From: Membranipora membranacea
Lineage: Eukaryota > Bryozoa > Gymnolaemata > Cheilostomatida > Membraniporidae
DNA length: 64,000 bases
NCBI GenBank assembly: GCA_914767715.1
Contig: OU612071.1
Coordinates: 28,145,681-28,209,680, forward strand
Direction of reading: 5' to 3'
A program made the position numbers and the translations under genes. Numbering within the stretch: the first letter of the stretch is position 1; every line of letters begins with the position of its first letter. Below the pieces are notes generated by a model. The model worked only from the letters and a program-made list of their open reading frames with translations, was not told where the DNA came from and did no database searches. Below, piece by piece: positions 1 through 13,900 of the stretch.

Positions 1-5
1 TTAAG

Positions 6-220
6 TTGAGAATTTGCCTTTATATGACCGCTGTGCGAATTGCAAACAACCTGTTTCCCGTTCTGTGACAGATTACAAGCCGTGCTCTGCTGCAGTCAGT
101 TTTGGTTTCCATGATGAGTCATGGAATGATGTCATAGATGAGTCAGCAGATTTCTCACAAACTCCATATCTAGTCAAGGTAAACAATAAACACACTTATA
201 ATCCTGAGTCTGTGACTGAG

Positions 221-258
<38 letters not shown>

Positions 259-1956
259 TTCGTGAGAACGGAAAGGTTGGGTGTGAGGTCACATCATGGT
301 TTTCAACCAATATTCGACACATTTTGTATATGGAAAATCTGCAAAAATCTCTTTCAATTTTTCGCTTTCGCTTAATCTCTATGATGACAAGAGCTACGTT
401 GGATTACAACTCATTTCATCCAATTGTGTTGAAACTATATGAGTCCGAAGTTTCTAATGGTAGACATATACACAAAATGTACGTTTATGACATCATATCC
501 CCCTACACAAGGCTCGGTTTGGTTAGTCGTAACTTCAGTCCTAGTTGAGCTGTTCTTGGGCTCCTTGCCAAGCATATAAGCAGCTAGAGCAGATCCTTGG
601 ATTACTTTAAGTTTTATTTCATGGACAGTTTTTTCTAAAAATGCTTTTTAACTTAGATACATTGCACAAGGACTTATTCTAGTGGATCTAGAGGTTGTCG
701 TTGCATTGAGTTATGTTTGTGGGCATTAAATCACCGCTTGACATGTAGACTGCTATTTGGGTGATGTGATTTGTGTGGTAATATCATCTGTGTTCCCATC
801 ATGATCCTTCTTCTTTCAGTCGATCCCATATGAGAAGTTAGTTGATGATACAAATCTGAGGATTAAATACTCAGCATATACCGGGATATATGTGTTATCT
901 GACTCAGCTACATACTGTGGAAGGTGGTAAGTGAAAACTCAATTAGTCCTGTGATCCTAAGTCCTGACATGCACTCTGTAATTTGATTCTGCTAGCAGGG
1001 GTGATGAATCTTTTGGTGGGCCGATTGGATTGTTTGATCTAGGTAGTTATTGACAGGGCTGATTCATTGTTAACTGCTCCAGGCTTTAGGCTAGGCACAT
1101 AAAGATCAATATTTATGGAGGCAGTCTAGAAATAAATATTTTCAGAGGTCTCCCTATCCAGATTTTTAATGTGACAACCTCTCCTATGTCTAAGTCCCAA
1201 GCTCACACAACTAAATCATTTTGTAACAACCGAATATTGTTTTGTTTTTCGCGAGATCAAAGACAGTCACTCAAGAATCTATTAAATACAGTGTTGAAGT
1301 TTTTACTTAACCTTGACCCTTTGGCCAAGTACAACTTGTGCTCTCTTTGTCTAGGTATATAGCGATTAATGGCACAGAGTGTAGTCCTAAAGTAGACTAC
1401 ATTATACGTGCTAGTAGCACAACGTACTGGGAAAATCAAATGAGGACCAGAACATGTGAGTGGCGTAACGTTACTTGATTACATAATTCACTTAACATCA
1501 AATGAACCTCAACATTCATAGTACATAATATTGTGTCAACCATTTTAATTGATTGAGGTTTAGAAATATAAAACCATAGTTTTGTCATTGTTACATCACG
1601 ATAGTAGTTGTAGTTCCCCCCCCCCCCCCCGACACACAGAGCTTGTCAAGACAGGCTACACCATGGCTAAGAAGGATTGTTAAGGCATACGCTAAATACG
1701 ATCTTTTATATTACGAAAAATGTTTATGCTCATGATATTTTTATGCGCAAGGCATTATTTCACTTAATACAAATTCTAGTGGAAGGTATATGCCTGGACT
1801 CACTAGCCGCTGGTCCTTACAGTATAGATATATATATGGGAGCCTGTAGTGATTACTTCTCACCATCACCCCTGTCCAGACTACAGACAGGAGACAGCTC
1901 CGTACCGTCTCAGATAACTATCGAGGAAGTCCGGCCCAACTCTTCTGTGGATTCTG
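6..1956 (+). CDS. First CTHRC1-type domain (exons 1-4 of the view)
   Basis: Four exons (6-178, 820-926, 1355-1455, 1780-1956) encode one domain. The first is Cys-containing (RCANCK) and ends in TPYLVK with a phase 0 donor. The second ends at CGR plus two bases of a Trp codon. The third supplies the NGTEC segment and ends in phase 1. The fourth runs from EGICLDSLAAG to ITIEEVRPN and ends in phase 1 at attctg before gtaaag. The intron phases (2 after the Arg-Trp, 1 before the GIC segment) recur in the second domain, so the gene probably grew by duplication of a domain cassette. Confidence 0.72.
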
Positions 1957-4900
1957 GTAAAGATCTACCTCTAACATTAAGAGCGGTTCAGCAAATCTTA
2001 TAATCACTTTGCAAACTGCTCAGATCACACTTTTGATAGTAACTGATTCAAATTTTGTCAAAATAGGACTCTTATTTTTAGCCTACATCACAGTGGCTTC
2101 TTAGTCAAAATAGGCCCCCTCCCTCTCCTAATCAATCAAGCATTAAGATCACTTTAGTTGTAGATATTTTGGACACTTCTGCTCGTGCAAAGGTCCAATA
2201 ATTCACTATAATAAGTCTCTCTCTCTGTTTAGTTCTGAGTAACAATGGACGGCTGCACAGGAGCTTTATAGGGAACTTACAGTACTGGAGCTGGTATAGT
2301 CTGAATGCAGACAATGATGACTCGACCATCCTAACAGTACAGTTTACTAAGCAGTATGAGGAAACGGCACTAAGGCTCACATCCAGCGGAGACCATAGGC
2401 ATCGATATACAGGGGGAGATAACAAGTGTACAAGATGGTAAGTATGAGGAGACAGCACTAAGGCTCAACTACAGCGGAGACCACAGGCATAGATATACAG
2501 GTGGAGATAACAAGTGTACAAGATGGTAAGTATGAGGAGACAGCACTAAAGCTCACCTCCAGCGGGGACCATAGGCATAGATATACAGGGGGAGATAACA
2601 AGTGTACAAGATGGTAAGTATGAGGAGACAGCACTAAGGCTCACCTCCAGCGGAGACCATAGGCATAGATATACAGGGGGAGATAACAAGTGTACACGGT
2701 GGTAAGTATGAGGAGACAGCACTAAGGCTCACCTCCAGCGGGGACCATAGGCATAGATATACAGGGGGAGATAACAAGTGTAAAAGATGGTAAGTATGAG
2801 GAGACAGCACTAAGGCTCACCTCCAGCGGGGACCATAGGCATAGATATACAGGGGGAGATAACAAGTGTACACGGTGGTAAGTATGAGGAGACAGCACTA
2901 AGGCTCACCTCCAGCGGGGACCATAGGCATAGATATACAGGGGGAGATAACAAGTGTAAAAGATGGTAAGTATGAGGAGACAGCACTAAGGCTCACATCC
3001 AGTGGAGACCACAGGCATAGATATACAGGGGGAGATAACAAGTGTACACGGTGGTAAGTATGAGGAGACAGCACTAAAGCTCACCTCCAGCGGGGACCAT
3101 AGGCATAGATATACAGGGGGAGATAACAAGTGTACAAGATGGTAAGTATGAGGAGACAGCACTAAGGCTCACCTCCAGCGGGGACCATAGGCATAGATAT
3201 ACAGGGGGAGATAACAAGTGTACAAGGTGGTAAGTATGAGGAGACAGCACTAAGGCTCACCTCCAGAGGTGACCATAGGCATAGATATACAGGGGGAGAT
3301 AACAAGTGTACAAGGTGGTAAGTATGAGGAGACAGCACTAAGGCTCACCTCCAGCGGGGACCATAGGCATAGATATACAGGGGGAGATAACAAGTGTACA
3401 AGATGGTAAGTATGAGGAGACAGCACTAAGGCTCACCTCCAGAGGTGACCATAGGCATAGATATACAGGGGGAGATAACAAGTGTACTAGGTGGTAAGTA
3501 TGAGGAGACAGCACTAAGGCTCACCTCCAGCGGGGACCATAGGCATAGATATACAGGGGGAGATAACAAGTGTACAAGGTGGTAAGTATGAGGAGACAGC
3601 ACTAAGGCTCACCTCCAGCGGGGACCATAGGCATAGATATACAGGGGGAGATAACAAGTGTACAAGATGGTAAGTATGAGGAGACAGCACTAAGGCTCAC
3701 ATCCAGCGGGGACCATAGGCATAGATATACAGGGGGAGATAACAAGTGTACACGGTGGTAAGTATGAGGAGACAGCACTAAGGCTCACATCCAGTGGAGA
3801 TCATAGGCATAGATATACAGGGGGAGATAACAAGTGTACAAGATGGTAAGTATGAGGAGACAGCACTAAGGCTCACCTCCAGCGGGGACCATAGGCATAG
3901 ATATACAGGAGGAGATAACAAGTGTACAAGATGGTAAGTATGAGGAGACAGCACTAAGGCTCACTTCCAGTGGAGACCATAGGCATAGATATACAGGGGG
4001 AGATAACAAGTGTACAAGGTGGTAAGTATGAGGAGACAGCACTAAGGCTCACCTCCAGCGGGGACCATAGGCATAGATATACTGGGGGAGATAACAAGTG
4101 TACACGGTGGTAAGTATGAGGAGACAGCACTAAGGCTCACCTCCAGTGGAGACCATAGGCATAGATATACAGGGGGAGATAACAAGTGTACAAGGTGGTA
4201 AGTATGAGGAGACAGCACTAAGGCTCACCTCCAGTGGAGACCATAGGCATAGATATACAGGGGGAGATAACAAGTGTACAAGGTGGTAAGTATGAGGAGA
4301 CAGCACTAAAGCTCACCTCCAGCGGGGACCATAGGCATAGATATACAGGGGGAGATAACAAGTGTACAAGATGGTAAGTATGAGGAGACAGCACTAAGGC
4401 TCACATCCAGCGGAGACCATAGGCATAGATATACAGGGGAGATAACAAGTGTACAAGATGGTAAGTATGAGGAGACAGCACTAAGGCTCACCTCCAGCGG
4501 GGACCATAGGCATAGATATACAGGGGGAGATAACAAGTGTACAAGGTGGTAAGTATGAGGGGACAGCACTAAGGCTCACCTCCAGCGGAGACCACAGGCA
4601 TAGATATACAGGGGAGATAACAAGTGTACAAGGTGGTAAGTATGAGGGGACAGCACTAAGGCTCACCTCCAGCGGAGACCACAGGCATAGATATACAGGG
4701 GGAGATAACAAGTGTACAAGGTGGTAAGTATGAGGGGACAGCACTAAGGCTCACCTCCAGCGGAGACCACAGGCATAGATATACAGGGGAGATAACAAGT
4801 GTACACGGTGGTAAGTATGAGGAGACAGCACTAAAGCTCACCTCCAGCGGGGACCATAGGCATAGATATACAGGGGGAGATAACAAGTGTACAAGGTGGT

Positions 4901-7900
4901 AAGTATGAGGAGACAGCACTAAGGCTCACCTCCAGCGGGGACCATAGGCATAGATATACAGGGGGAGATAACAAGTGTACACGGTGGTAAGTATGAGGAG
5001 ACAGCACTAAAGCTCACCTCCAGCGGGGACCATAGGCATAGATATACAGGGGGAGATAACAAGTGTACAAGATGGTAAGTATGAGGAGACAGCACTAAGG
5101 CTCACCTCCAGCGGAGACCACAGGCATAGATATACAGGGGAGATAACAAGTGTACACGGTGGTAAGTATGAGGAGACAGCACTAAAGCTCACCTCCAGCG
5201 GAGACCATAGGCATAGATATACAGGGGGAGATAACAAGTGTACAAGATGGTAAGTATGAGGGGACAGCACTAAGGCTCACCTCCAGCGGAGACCACAGGC
5301 ATAGATATACAGGGGAGATAACAAGTGTACACGGTGGTAAGTATGAGGAGACAGCACTAAAGCTCACTTCCAGCGGTGACCATATGCATAGATATACAGG
5401 GGAGATAACAAGTGTACACGGTGGTAAGTATGAGGAGACAGCACTAAAGCTCACCTCCAGCGGGGACCATAGGCATAGATATACAGGGGGAGATAACAAG
5501 TGTACAAGATGGTAAGTATGAGGAGACAGCACTAAAGCTCACCTCCAGCGGGGACCATAGGCATAGATATACAGGGGGAGATAACAAGTGTACAAGATGG
5601 TAAGTATGAGGAGACAGCACTAAAGCTCACCTCCAGCGGAGACCATAGGCATAGATATACAGGGGGAGATAACAAGTGTACAAGATGGTAAGTATGAGGA
5701 GACAGCACTAAGGCTCACATCCAGCGGGGACCATAGGCATAGATATACAGGGGAGATAAGAAGTGTACACGGTGGTAAGTATGAGGAGACAGCACTAAGG
5801 CTCACATCCAGCGGAGACCATAGGCATAGATATACAGGGGGAGATAACAAGTGTACACGGTGGTAAGTATGAGGAGACAGCACTAAGGCTCACATCCAGC
5901 GGAGACCATAGGCATAGATATACAGGGGGAGATAACAAATGTACACGGTGGTAAGTATGAGGAGACAGCACTAAGGCTCACATCCAGCGGAGACCATAGG
6001 CATAGATATACAGGGGGAGATAACAAGTGTACACGGTGGTAAGTATGAGGAGACAGCACTAAGGCTCACATCCAGCGGAGACCATAGGCATAGATATACA
6101 GGGGGAGATAACAAGTGTACACGGTGGTAAGTATGAGGAGACAGCACTAAGGCTCACCTCCAGCGGGGACCATAGGCATAGATATACAGGGGAGATAACA
6201 AGTGTACACGGTGGTAAGTATGAGGAGACAGCACTAAGGCTCACCTCCAGCGGGGACCATAGGCATAGATATACTGGGGGAGATAACAAGTGTACACGGT
6301 GGTAAGTATGAGGAGACAGCACTAAAGCTCACCTCCAGCGGAGACCATAGGCATAGATATACAGGGGGAGATAACAAGTGTACACGGTGGTAAGTATGAG
6401 GAGACAGCACTAAGGCTCACCTCCAGCGGGGACCATAGACATAGATATACAGGGGGAGATAACAAGTGTACAAGATGGTAAGTATGAGGAGACAGCACTA
6501 AGGCTCACATCCAGCGGAGACCACAGGCATAGATATACAGGGGGAGATAACAAGTGTACAAGATGGTAAGTATGAGGAGACAGCACTAAGGCTCACCTCC
6601 AGCGGGGACCATAGGCATAGATATACAGGGGGAGATAACAAGTGTACAAGGTGGTAAGTATGAGGAGACAGCACTAAAGCTCACCTCCAGCGGGGACCAT
6701 AGACATAGATATACAGGGGGAGATAACAAGTGTACACGATGGTAAGTATGAGGAGACAGCACTAAGGCTCACTTCCAGTGGAGACCATAGGCATAGATAT
6801 ACAGGGGGAGATAACAAGTGTACACGGTGGTAAGTATGAGGAGACAGCACTAAGGCTCACCTCCAGTGGAGACCACAGGCATAGATATACAGGGGGAGAT
6901 AACAAGTGTACAAGATGGTAAGTATGAGGAGACAGCACTAAGGCTCACCTCCAGCGGGGACCATAGGCATAGATATACAGGGGGAGATAACAAGTGTACA
7001 CGGTGGTAAGTATGAGGAGACAGCACTAAGGCTCACCTCCAGCGGAGACCATAGGCATAGATATACAGGGGGAGATAACAAGTGTACACGGTGGTAAGTA
7101 TGAGGAGACAGCACTAAGGCTCACCTCCAGCGGGGACCATAGGCATAGATATACAGGGGGAGATAACAAGTGTACACGGTGGTAAGTATGAGGAGACAGC
7201 ACTAAAGCTCACCTCCAGTGGAGACCACAGGCATAGATATACAGGGGGAGATAACAAGTGTACAAGATGGTAAGTATGAGGAGACAGCACTAAGGCTCAC
7301 CTCCAGCGGGGACCATAGGCATAGATATACAGGGGGAGATAACAAGTGTACACGGTGGTAAGTATGAGGAGACAGCACTAAGGCTCACCTCCAGTGGAGA
7401 CCACAGGCATAGATATACAGGGGGAGATAACAAGTGTACAAGATGGTAAGTATGAGGAGACAGCACTAAGGCTCACCTCCAGCGGAGACCACAGGCATAG
7501 ATATACAGGGGGAGATAACAAGTGTACAAGATGGTAAGTATGAGGAGACAGCACTAAGGCTCACCTCCAGCGGAGACCACAGGCATAGATATACAGGGGG
7601 AGATAACAAGTGTACAAGATGGTAAGTATGAGGAGACAGCACTAAGGCTCACCTCCAGCGGAGACCACAGGCATAGATATACAGGGGGAGATAACAAGTG
7701 TACAAGGTGGTAAGTATGAGGAGACGGCACTAAGGCTCACCTCCAGCGGAGACCACAGGCATAGATATACAGGGGGAGATAACAAGTGTACAAGATGGTA
7801 AGTATGAGGAGACAGCACTAAGGCTCACCTCCAGTGGAGACCACAGGCATATATATACAGGGGGAGATAACAAGTGTACAAGATGGTAAGTATGAGGAGA

Positions 7901-10900
7901 CAGCACTAAGGCTCACCTCCAGCGGAGACCACAGGCATAGATATACAGGGGGAGATAACAAGTGTACAAGGTGGTAAGTATGAGGAGACAGCACTAAGGC
8001 TCACCTCCAGCGGAGACCACAGGCATAGATATACAGGGGGAGATAACAAGTGTACAAGATGGTAAGTATGAGGAGACAGCACTAAGGCTCACCTCCAGCG
8101 GGGACCACAGGCATAGATATACAGGGGGAGATAACAAGTGTACAAGATGGTAAGTATGAGGAGACAGCACTAAGGCTCACCTCCAGCGGGGACCATAGAC
8201 ATAGATATACAGGGGGAGATAACAAGTGTACACGGTGGTAAGTATGAGGAGACAGCACTAAGGCTCACATCCAGCGGGGACCATAGGCATAGATATACAG
8301 GGGGAGATAACAAGTGTACACGGTGGTAAGTATGAGGAGACAGCACTAAGGCTCACCTCCAGCGGGGACCATAGGCATAGATATACAGGGGGAGATAACA
8401 AGTGTACACGGTGGTAAGTATGAGGAGACAGCACTAAAGCTCACCTCCAGCGGGGACCATAGGCATAGATATACAGGGGGAGATAACAAGTGTACAAGGT
8501 GGTAAGTATGAGGAGACAGCACTAAAGCTCACCTCCAGCGGGGACCATAGGCATAGATATACAGGGGGAGATAACAAGTGTACACGGTGGTAAGTATGAG
8601 GAGACAGCACTAAAGCTCACCTCCAGCGGGGACCATAGGCATAGATATACAGGGGGAGATAACAAGTGTACAAGATGGTAAGTATGAGGAGACAGCACTA
8701 AGGCTCACCTCCAGCGGAGACCATAGGCATAGATATACAGGGGAGATAACAAGTGTACACGGTGGTAAGTATGAGGAGACAGCACTAAAGCTCACCTCCA
8801 GCGGGGACCATAGGCATAGATATACAGGGGGAGATAACAAGTGTACAAGATGGTAAGTATGAGGAGACAGCACTAAGGCTCACCTCCAGCGGAGACCATA
8901 GGCATAGATATACAGGGGAGATAACAAGTGTACACGGTGGTAAGTATGAGGAGACAGCACTAAAGCTCACCTCCAGCGGGGACCATAGGCATAGATATAC
9001 AGGGGGAGATAACAAGTGTACAAGATGGTAAGTATGAGGAGACAGCACTAAGGCTCACCTCCAGCGGAGACCATAGGCATAGATATACAGGGGAGATAAC
9101 AAGTGTACACGGTGGTAAGTATGAGGAGACAGCACTAAAGCTCACCTCCAGCGGGGACCATAGGTATAGATATACAGGGGGAGATAACAAGTGTACACGG
9201 TGGTAAGTATGAGGAGACAGCACTAAAGCTCACCTCCAGCGGGGACCATAGGCATAGATATACAGGGGGAGATAACAAGTGTACAAGATGGTAAGTATGA
9301 GGAGACAGCACTAAGGCTCACCTCAAGCGGAGACCATAGGCATAGATATACAGGGGAGATAACAAGTGTACACGGTGGTAAGTATGAGGAGACAGCACTA
9401 AAGCTCACCTCCAGCGGGGACCATAGGCATAGATATACAGGGGGAGATAACAAGTGTACAAGATGGTAAGTATGAGGAGACAGCACTAAAGCTCACATCC
9501 AGAGGTGACCATAGGCATAGATATACAGGGGAGATAACAAGTGTACACGGTGGTAAGTATGAGGAGACAGCACTAAAGCTCACCTCCAGCGGGGACCATA
9601 GGCATAGATATACAGGGGGAGATAACAAGTGTACAAGATGGTAAGTATGAGGAGACAGCACTAAGGCTCACCTCCAGCGGAGACCATAGGCATAGATATA
9701 CAGGGGGAGATAACAAGTGTACAAGATGGTAAGTATGAGGAGACAGCACTAAAGCTCACCTCCAGCGGAGACCATAGGCATAGATATACAGGGGGAGATA
9801 ACAAGTGTACACGGTGGTAAGTATGAGGAGACAGCACTAAGGCTCACATCCAGAGGTGACCATAGACATAGATATACAGGGGGAGATAACAAGTGTACAA
9901 GATGGTAAGTATGAGGAGACGGCACTAAGGCTCACCTCCAGCGGGGACCACAGGCATAGATATACAGGGGGAGATAACAAGTGTACACGGTGGTAAGTAT
10001 GAGGAGACAGCACTAAGGCTCACCTCCAGCGGAGACCATAGGCATAGATATACAGGGGGAGATAACAAGTGTACAAGATGGTAAGTATGAGGAGACAGCA
10101 CTAAGGCTCACCTCCAGCGGAGACCATAGGCATAGATATACAGGGGGAGATAACAAGTGTACACGGTGGTAAGTATGAGGAGACAGCACTAAAGCTCACC
10201 TCCAGCGGGGACCATAGGCATAGATATACAGGGGGAGATAACAAGTGTACACGGTGGTAAGTATGAGGAGACAGCACTAAGGCTCACCTCCAGCGGGGAC
10301 CATAGGCATAGATATACAGGGGGAGATAACAAGTGTACACGGTGGTAAGTATGAGGAGACAGCACTAAGGCTCACATCCAGAGGTGACCATAGGCATAGA
10401 TATACAGGGGGAGATAACAAGTGTACAAGGTGGTAAGTATGAGGAGACGGCACTAAGGCTCACCTCCAGCGGGGACCACAGGCATAGATATACAGGGGGA
10501 GATAACAAGTGTACACGGTGGTAAGTATGAGGAGACAGCACTAAGGCTCACCTCCAGCGGAGACCACAGGCATAGATATACAGGGGGAGATAACAAGTGT
10601 ACAAGGTGGTAAGTATGAGGAGACAGCACTAAGGCTCACCTCCAGAGGTGACCATAGACATAGATATACAGGGGGAGATAACAAGTGTACAAGGTGGTAA
10701 GTATGAGGAGACAGCACTAAGGCTCACCTCCAGCGGAGACCATAGGCATAGATATACAGGGGGAGATAACAAGTGTACAAGATGGTAAGTATGAGGAGAC
10801 AGCACTAAGGCTCACCTCCAGCGGAGACCATAGGCATAGATATACAGGGGGAGATAACAAGTGTACACGGTGGTAAGTATGAGGAGACAGCACTAAAGCT

Positions 10901-13900
10901 CACCTCCAGCGGGGACCATAGGCATAGATATACAGGGGGAGATAACAAGTGTACACGGTGGTAAGTATGAGGAGACAGCACTAAGGCTCACCTCCAGCGG
11001 GGACCATAGGCATAGATATACAGGGGGAGATAACAAGTGTACACGGTGGTAAGTATGAGGAGACAGCACTAAGGCTCACATCCAGAGGTGACCATAGGCA
11101 TAGATATACAGGGGGAGATAACAAGTGTACAAGGTGGTAAGTATGAGGAGACAGCACTAAAGCTCACCTCCAGCGGGGACCATAGACATAGATATACAGG
11201 GGGAGATAACAAGTGTACACGGTGGTAAGTATGAGGAGACAGCACTAAGGCTCACCTCCAGCGGGGACCATAGGCATAGATATACAGGGGGAGATAACAA
11301 GTGTACAAGGTGGTAAGTATGAGGAGACGGCACTAAGGCTCACCTCCAGCGGGGACCACAGGCATAGATATACAGGGGGAGATAACAAGTGTACACGGTG
11401 GTAAGTATGAGGAGACAGCACTAAGGCTCACCTCCAGCGGGGACCACAGGCATAGATATACAGGGGGAGATAACAAGTGTACAAGGTGGTAAGTATGAGG
11501 AGACAGCACTAAGGCTCACCTCCAGAGGTGACCATAGGCATAGATATACAGGGGGAGATAACAAGTGTACACGGTGGTAAGTATGAGGAGACAGCACTAA
11601 GGCTCACCTCCAGAGGTGACCATAGGCATAGATATACAGGGGGAGATAACAAGTGTACAAGATGGTAAGTATGAGGAGACAGCACTAAGGCTCACCTCCA
11701 GCGGAGACCATAGACATAGATATACAGGGGGAGATAACAAGTGTACAAGATGGTAAGTATGAGGAGACAGCACTAAGGCTCACCTCCAGCGGAGACCATA
11801 GGCATAGATATACAGGGGGAGATAACAAGTGTACAAGGTGGTAAGTATGAGGAGACAGCACTAAGGCTCACCTCCAGCGGAGACCATAGGCATAGATATA
11901 CAGGGGGAGATAACAAGTGTACAAGGTGGTAAGTATGAGGAGACAGCACTAAGGCTCACCTCCAGCGGGGACCATAGGCATAGATATACAGGGGGAGATA
12001 ACAAGTGTACACGGTGGTAAGTATGAGGAGACAGCACTAAGGCTCACCTCCAGCGGAGACCATAGGCATAGATATACAGGGGGAGATAACAAGTGTACAA
12101 GGTGGTAAGTATGAGGAGACAGCACTAAGGCTCACCTCCAGCGGAGACCATAGACATAGATATACAGGGGGAGATAACAAGTGTACAAGATGGTAAGTAT
12201 GAGGAGACAGCACTAAGGCTCACCTCCAGCGGAGACCATAGGCATAGATATACAGGGGGAGATAACAAGTGTACAAGGTGGTAAGTATGAGGAGACAGCA
12301 CTAAGGCTCACCTCCAGCGGGGACCATAGGCATAGATATACAGGGGGAGATAACAAGTGTACAAGGTGGTAAGTATGAGGAGACAGCACTAAGGCTCACC
12401 TCCAGCGGGGACCATAGACATAGATATACAGGGGGAGATAACAAGTGTACACGGTGGTAAGTATGAGGAGACAGCACTAAGGCTCACCTCCAGCGGGGAC
12501 CATAGGCATAGATATACAGGGGGAGATAACAAGTGTACACGGTGGTAAGTATGAGGAGACAGCACTAAAGCTCACCTCCAGCGGGGACCATAGGCATAGA
12601 TATACAGGGGGAGATAACAAGTGTACACGGTGGTAAGTATGAGGAGACAGCACTAAGGCTCACCTCCAGCGGAGACCATAGGCATAGATATACAGGGGGA
12701 GATAACAAGTGTACAAGGTGGTAAGTATGAGGAGACAGCACTAAGGCTCACCTCCAGCGGGGACCATAGGCATAGATATACAGGGGGAGATAACAAGTGT
12801 ACAAGGTGGTAAGTATGAGGAGACAGCACTAAGGCTCACCTCCAGCGGGGACCACAGGCATAGATATACAGGGGGAGATAACAAGTGTACACGGTGGTAA
12901 GTATGAGGAGACAGCACTAAGGCTCACCTCCAGAGGTGACCATAGGCATAGATATACAGGGGGAGATAACAAGTGTACAAGATGGTAAGTATGAGGAGAC
13001 AGCACTAAGGCTCACCTCCAGAGGTGACCACAGACATAGATATACTGGGGGAGATAACAAGTGTACAAGGTGGTAAGTATGAGGAGACGGCACTAAGGCT
13101 CACCTCCAGCGGGGACCACAGGCATAGATATACAGGGGGAGATAACAAGTGTACACGGTGGTAAGTATGAGGAGACAGCACTAAGGCTCACCTCCAGCGG
13201 GGACCACAGGCATAGATATACAGGGGGAGATAACAAGTGTACACGGTGGTAAGTATGAGGAGACAGCACTAAGGCTCACCTCCAGAGGTGACCATAGGCA
13301 TAGATATACAGGGGGAGATAACAAGTGTACAAGATGGTAAGTATGAGGAGACAGCACTAAGGCTCACATCCAGCGGAGACCATAGGCATAGATATACAGG
13401 GGGAGATAACAAGTGTACACGGTGGTAAGTATGAGGAGACAGCACTAAGGCTCACCTCCAGAGGTGACCATAGGCATAGATATACAGGGGGAGATAACAA
13501 GTGTACAAGATGGTAAGTATGAGGAGACAGCACTAAGGCTCACCTCCAGCGGAGACCATAGACATAGATATACAGGGGGAGATAACAAGTGTACAAGATG
13601 GTAAGTATGAGGAGACAGCACTAAGGCTCACATCCAGCGGAGACCATAGGCATAGATCTACAGGGGAGATAACAAGTGTACACGGTGGTAAGTATGAGGA
13701 GACAGCACTAAAGCTCACCTCCAGCGGGGACCATAGGCATAGATATACAGGGGGAGATAACAAGTGTACAAGGTGGTAAGTATGAGGGGACAGCACTAAG
13801 GCTCACCTCCAGCGGAGACCACAGGCATAGATATACAGGGGAGATAACAAGTGTACACGGTGGTAAGTATGAGGAGACAGCACTAAAGCTCACCTCCAGC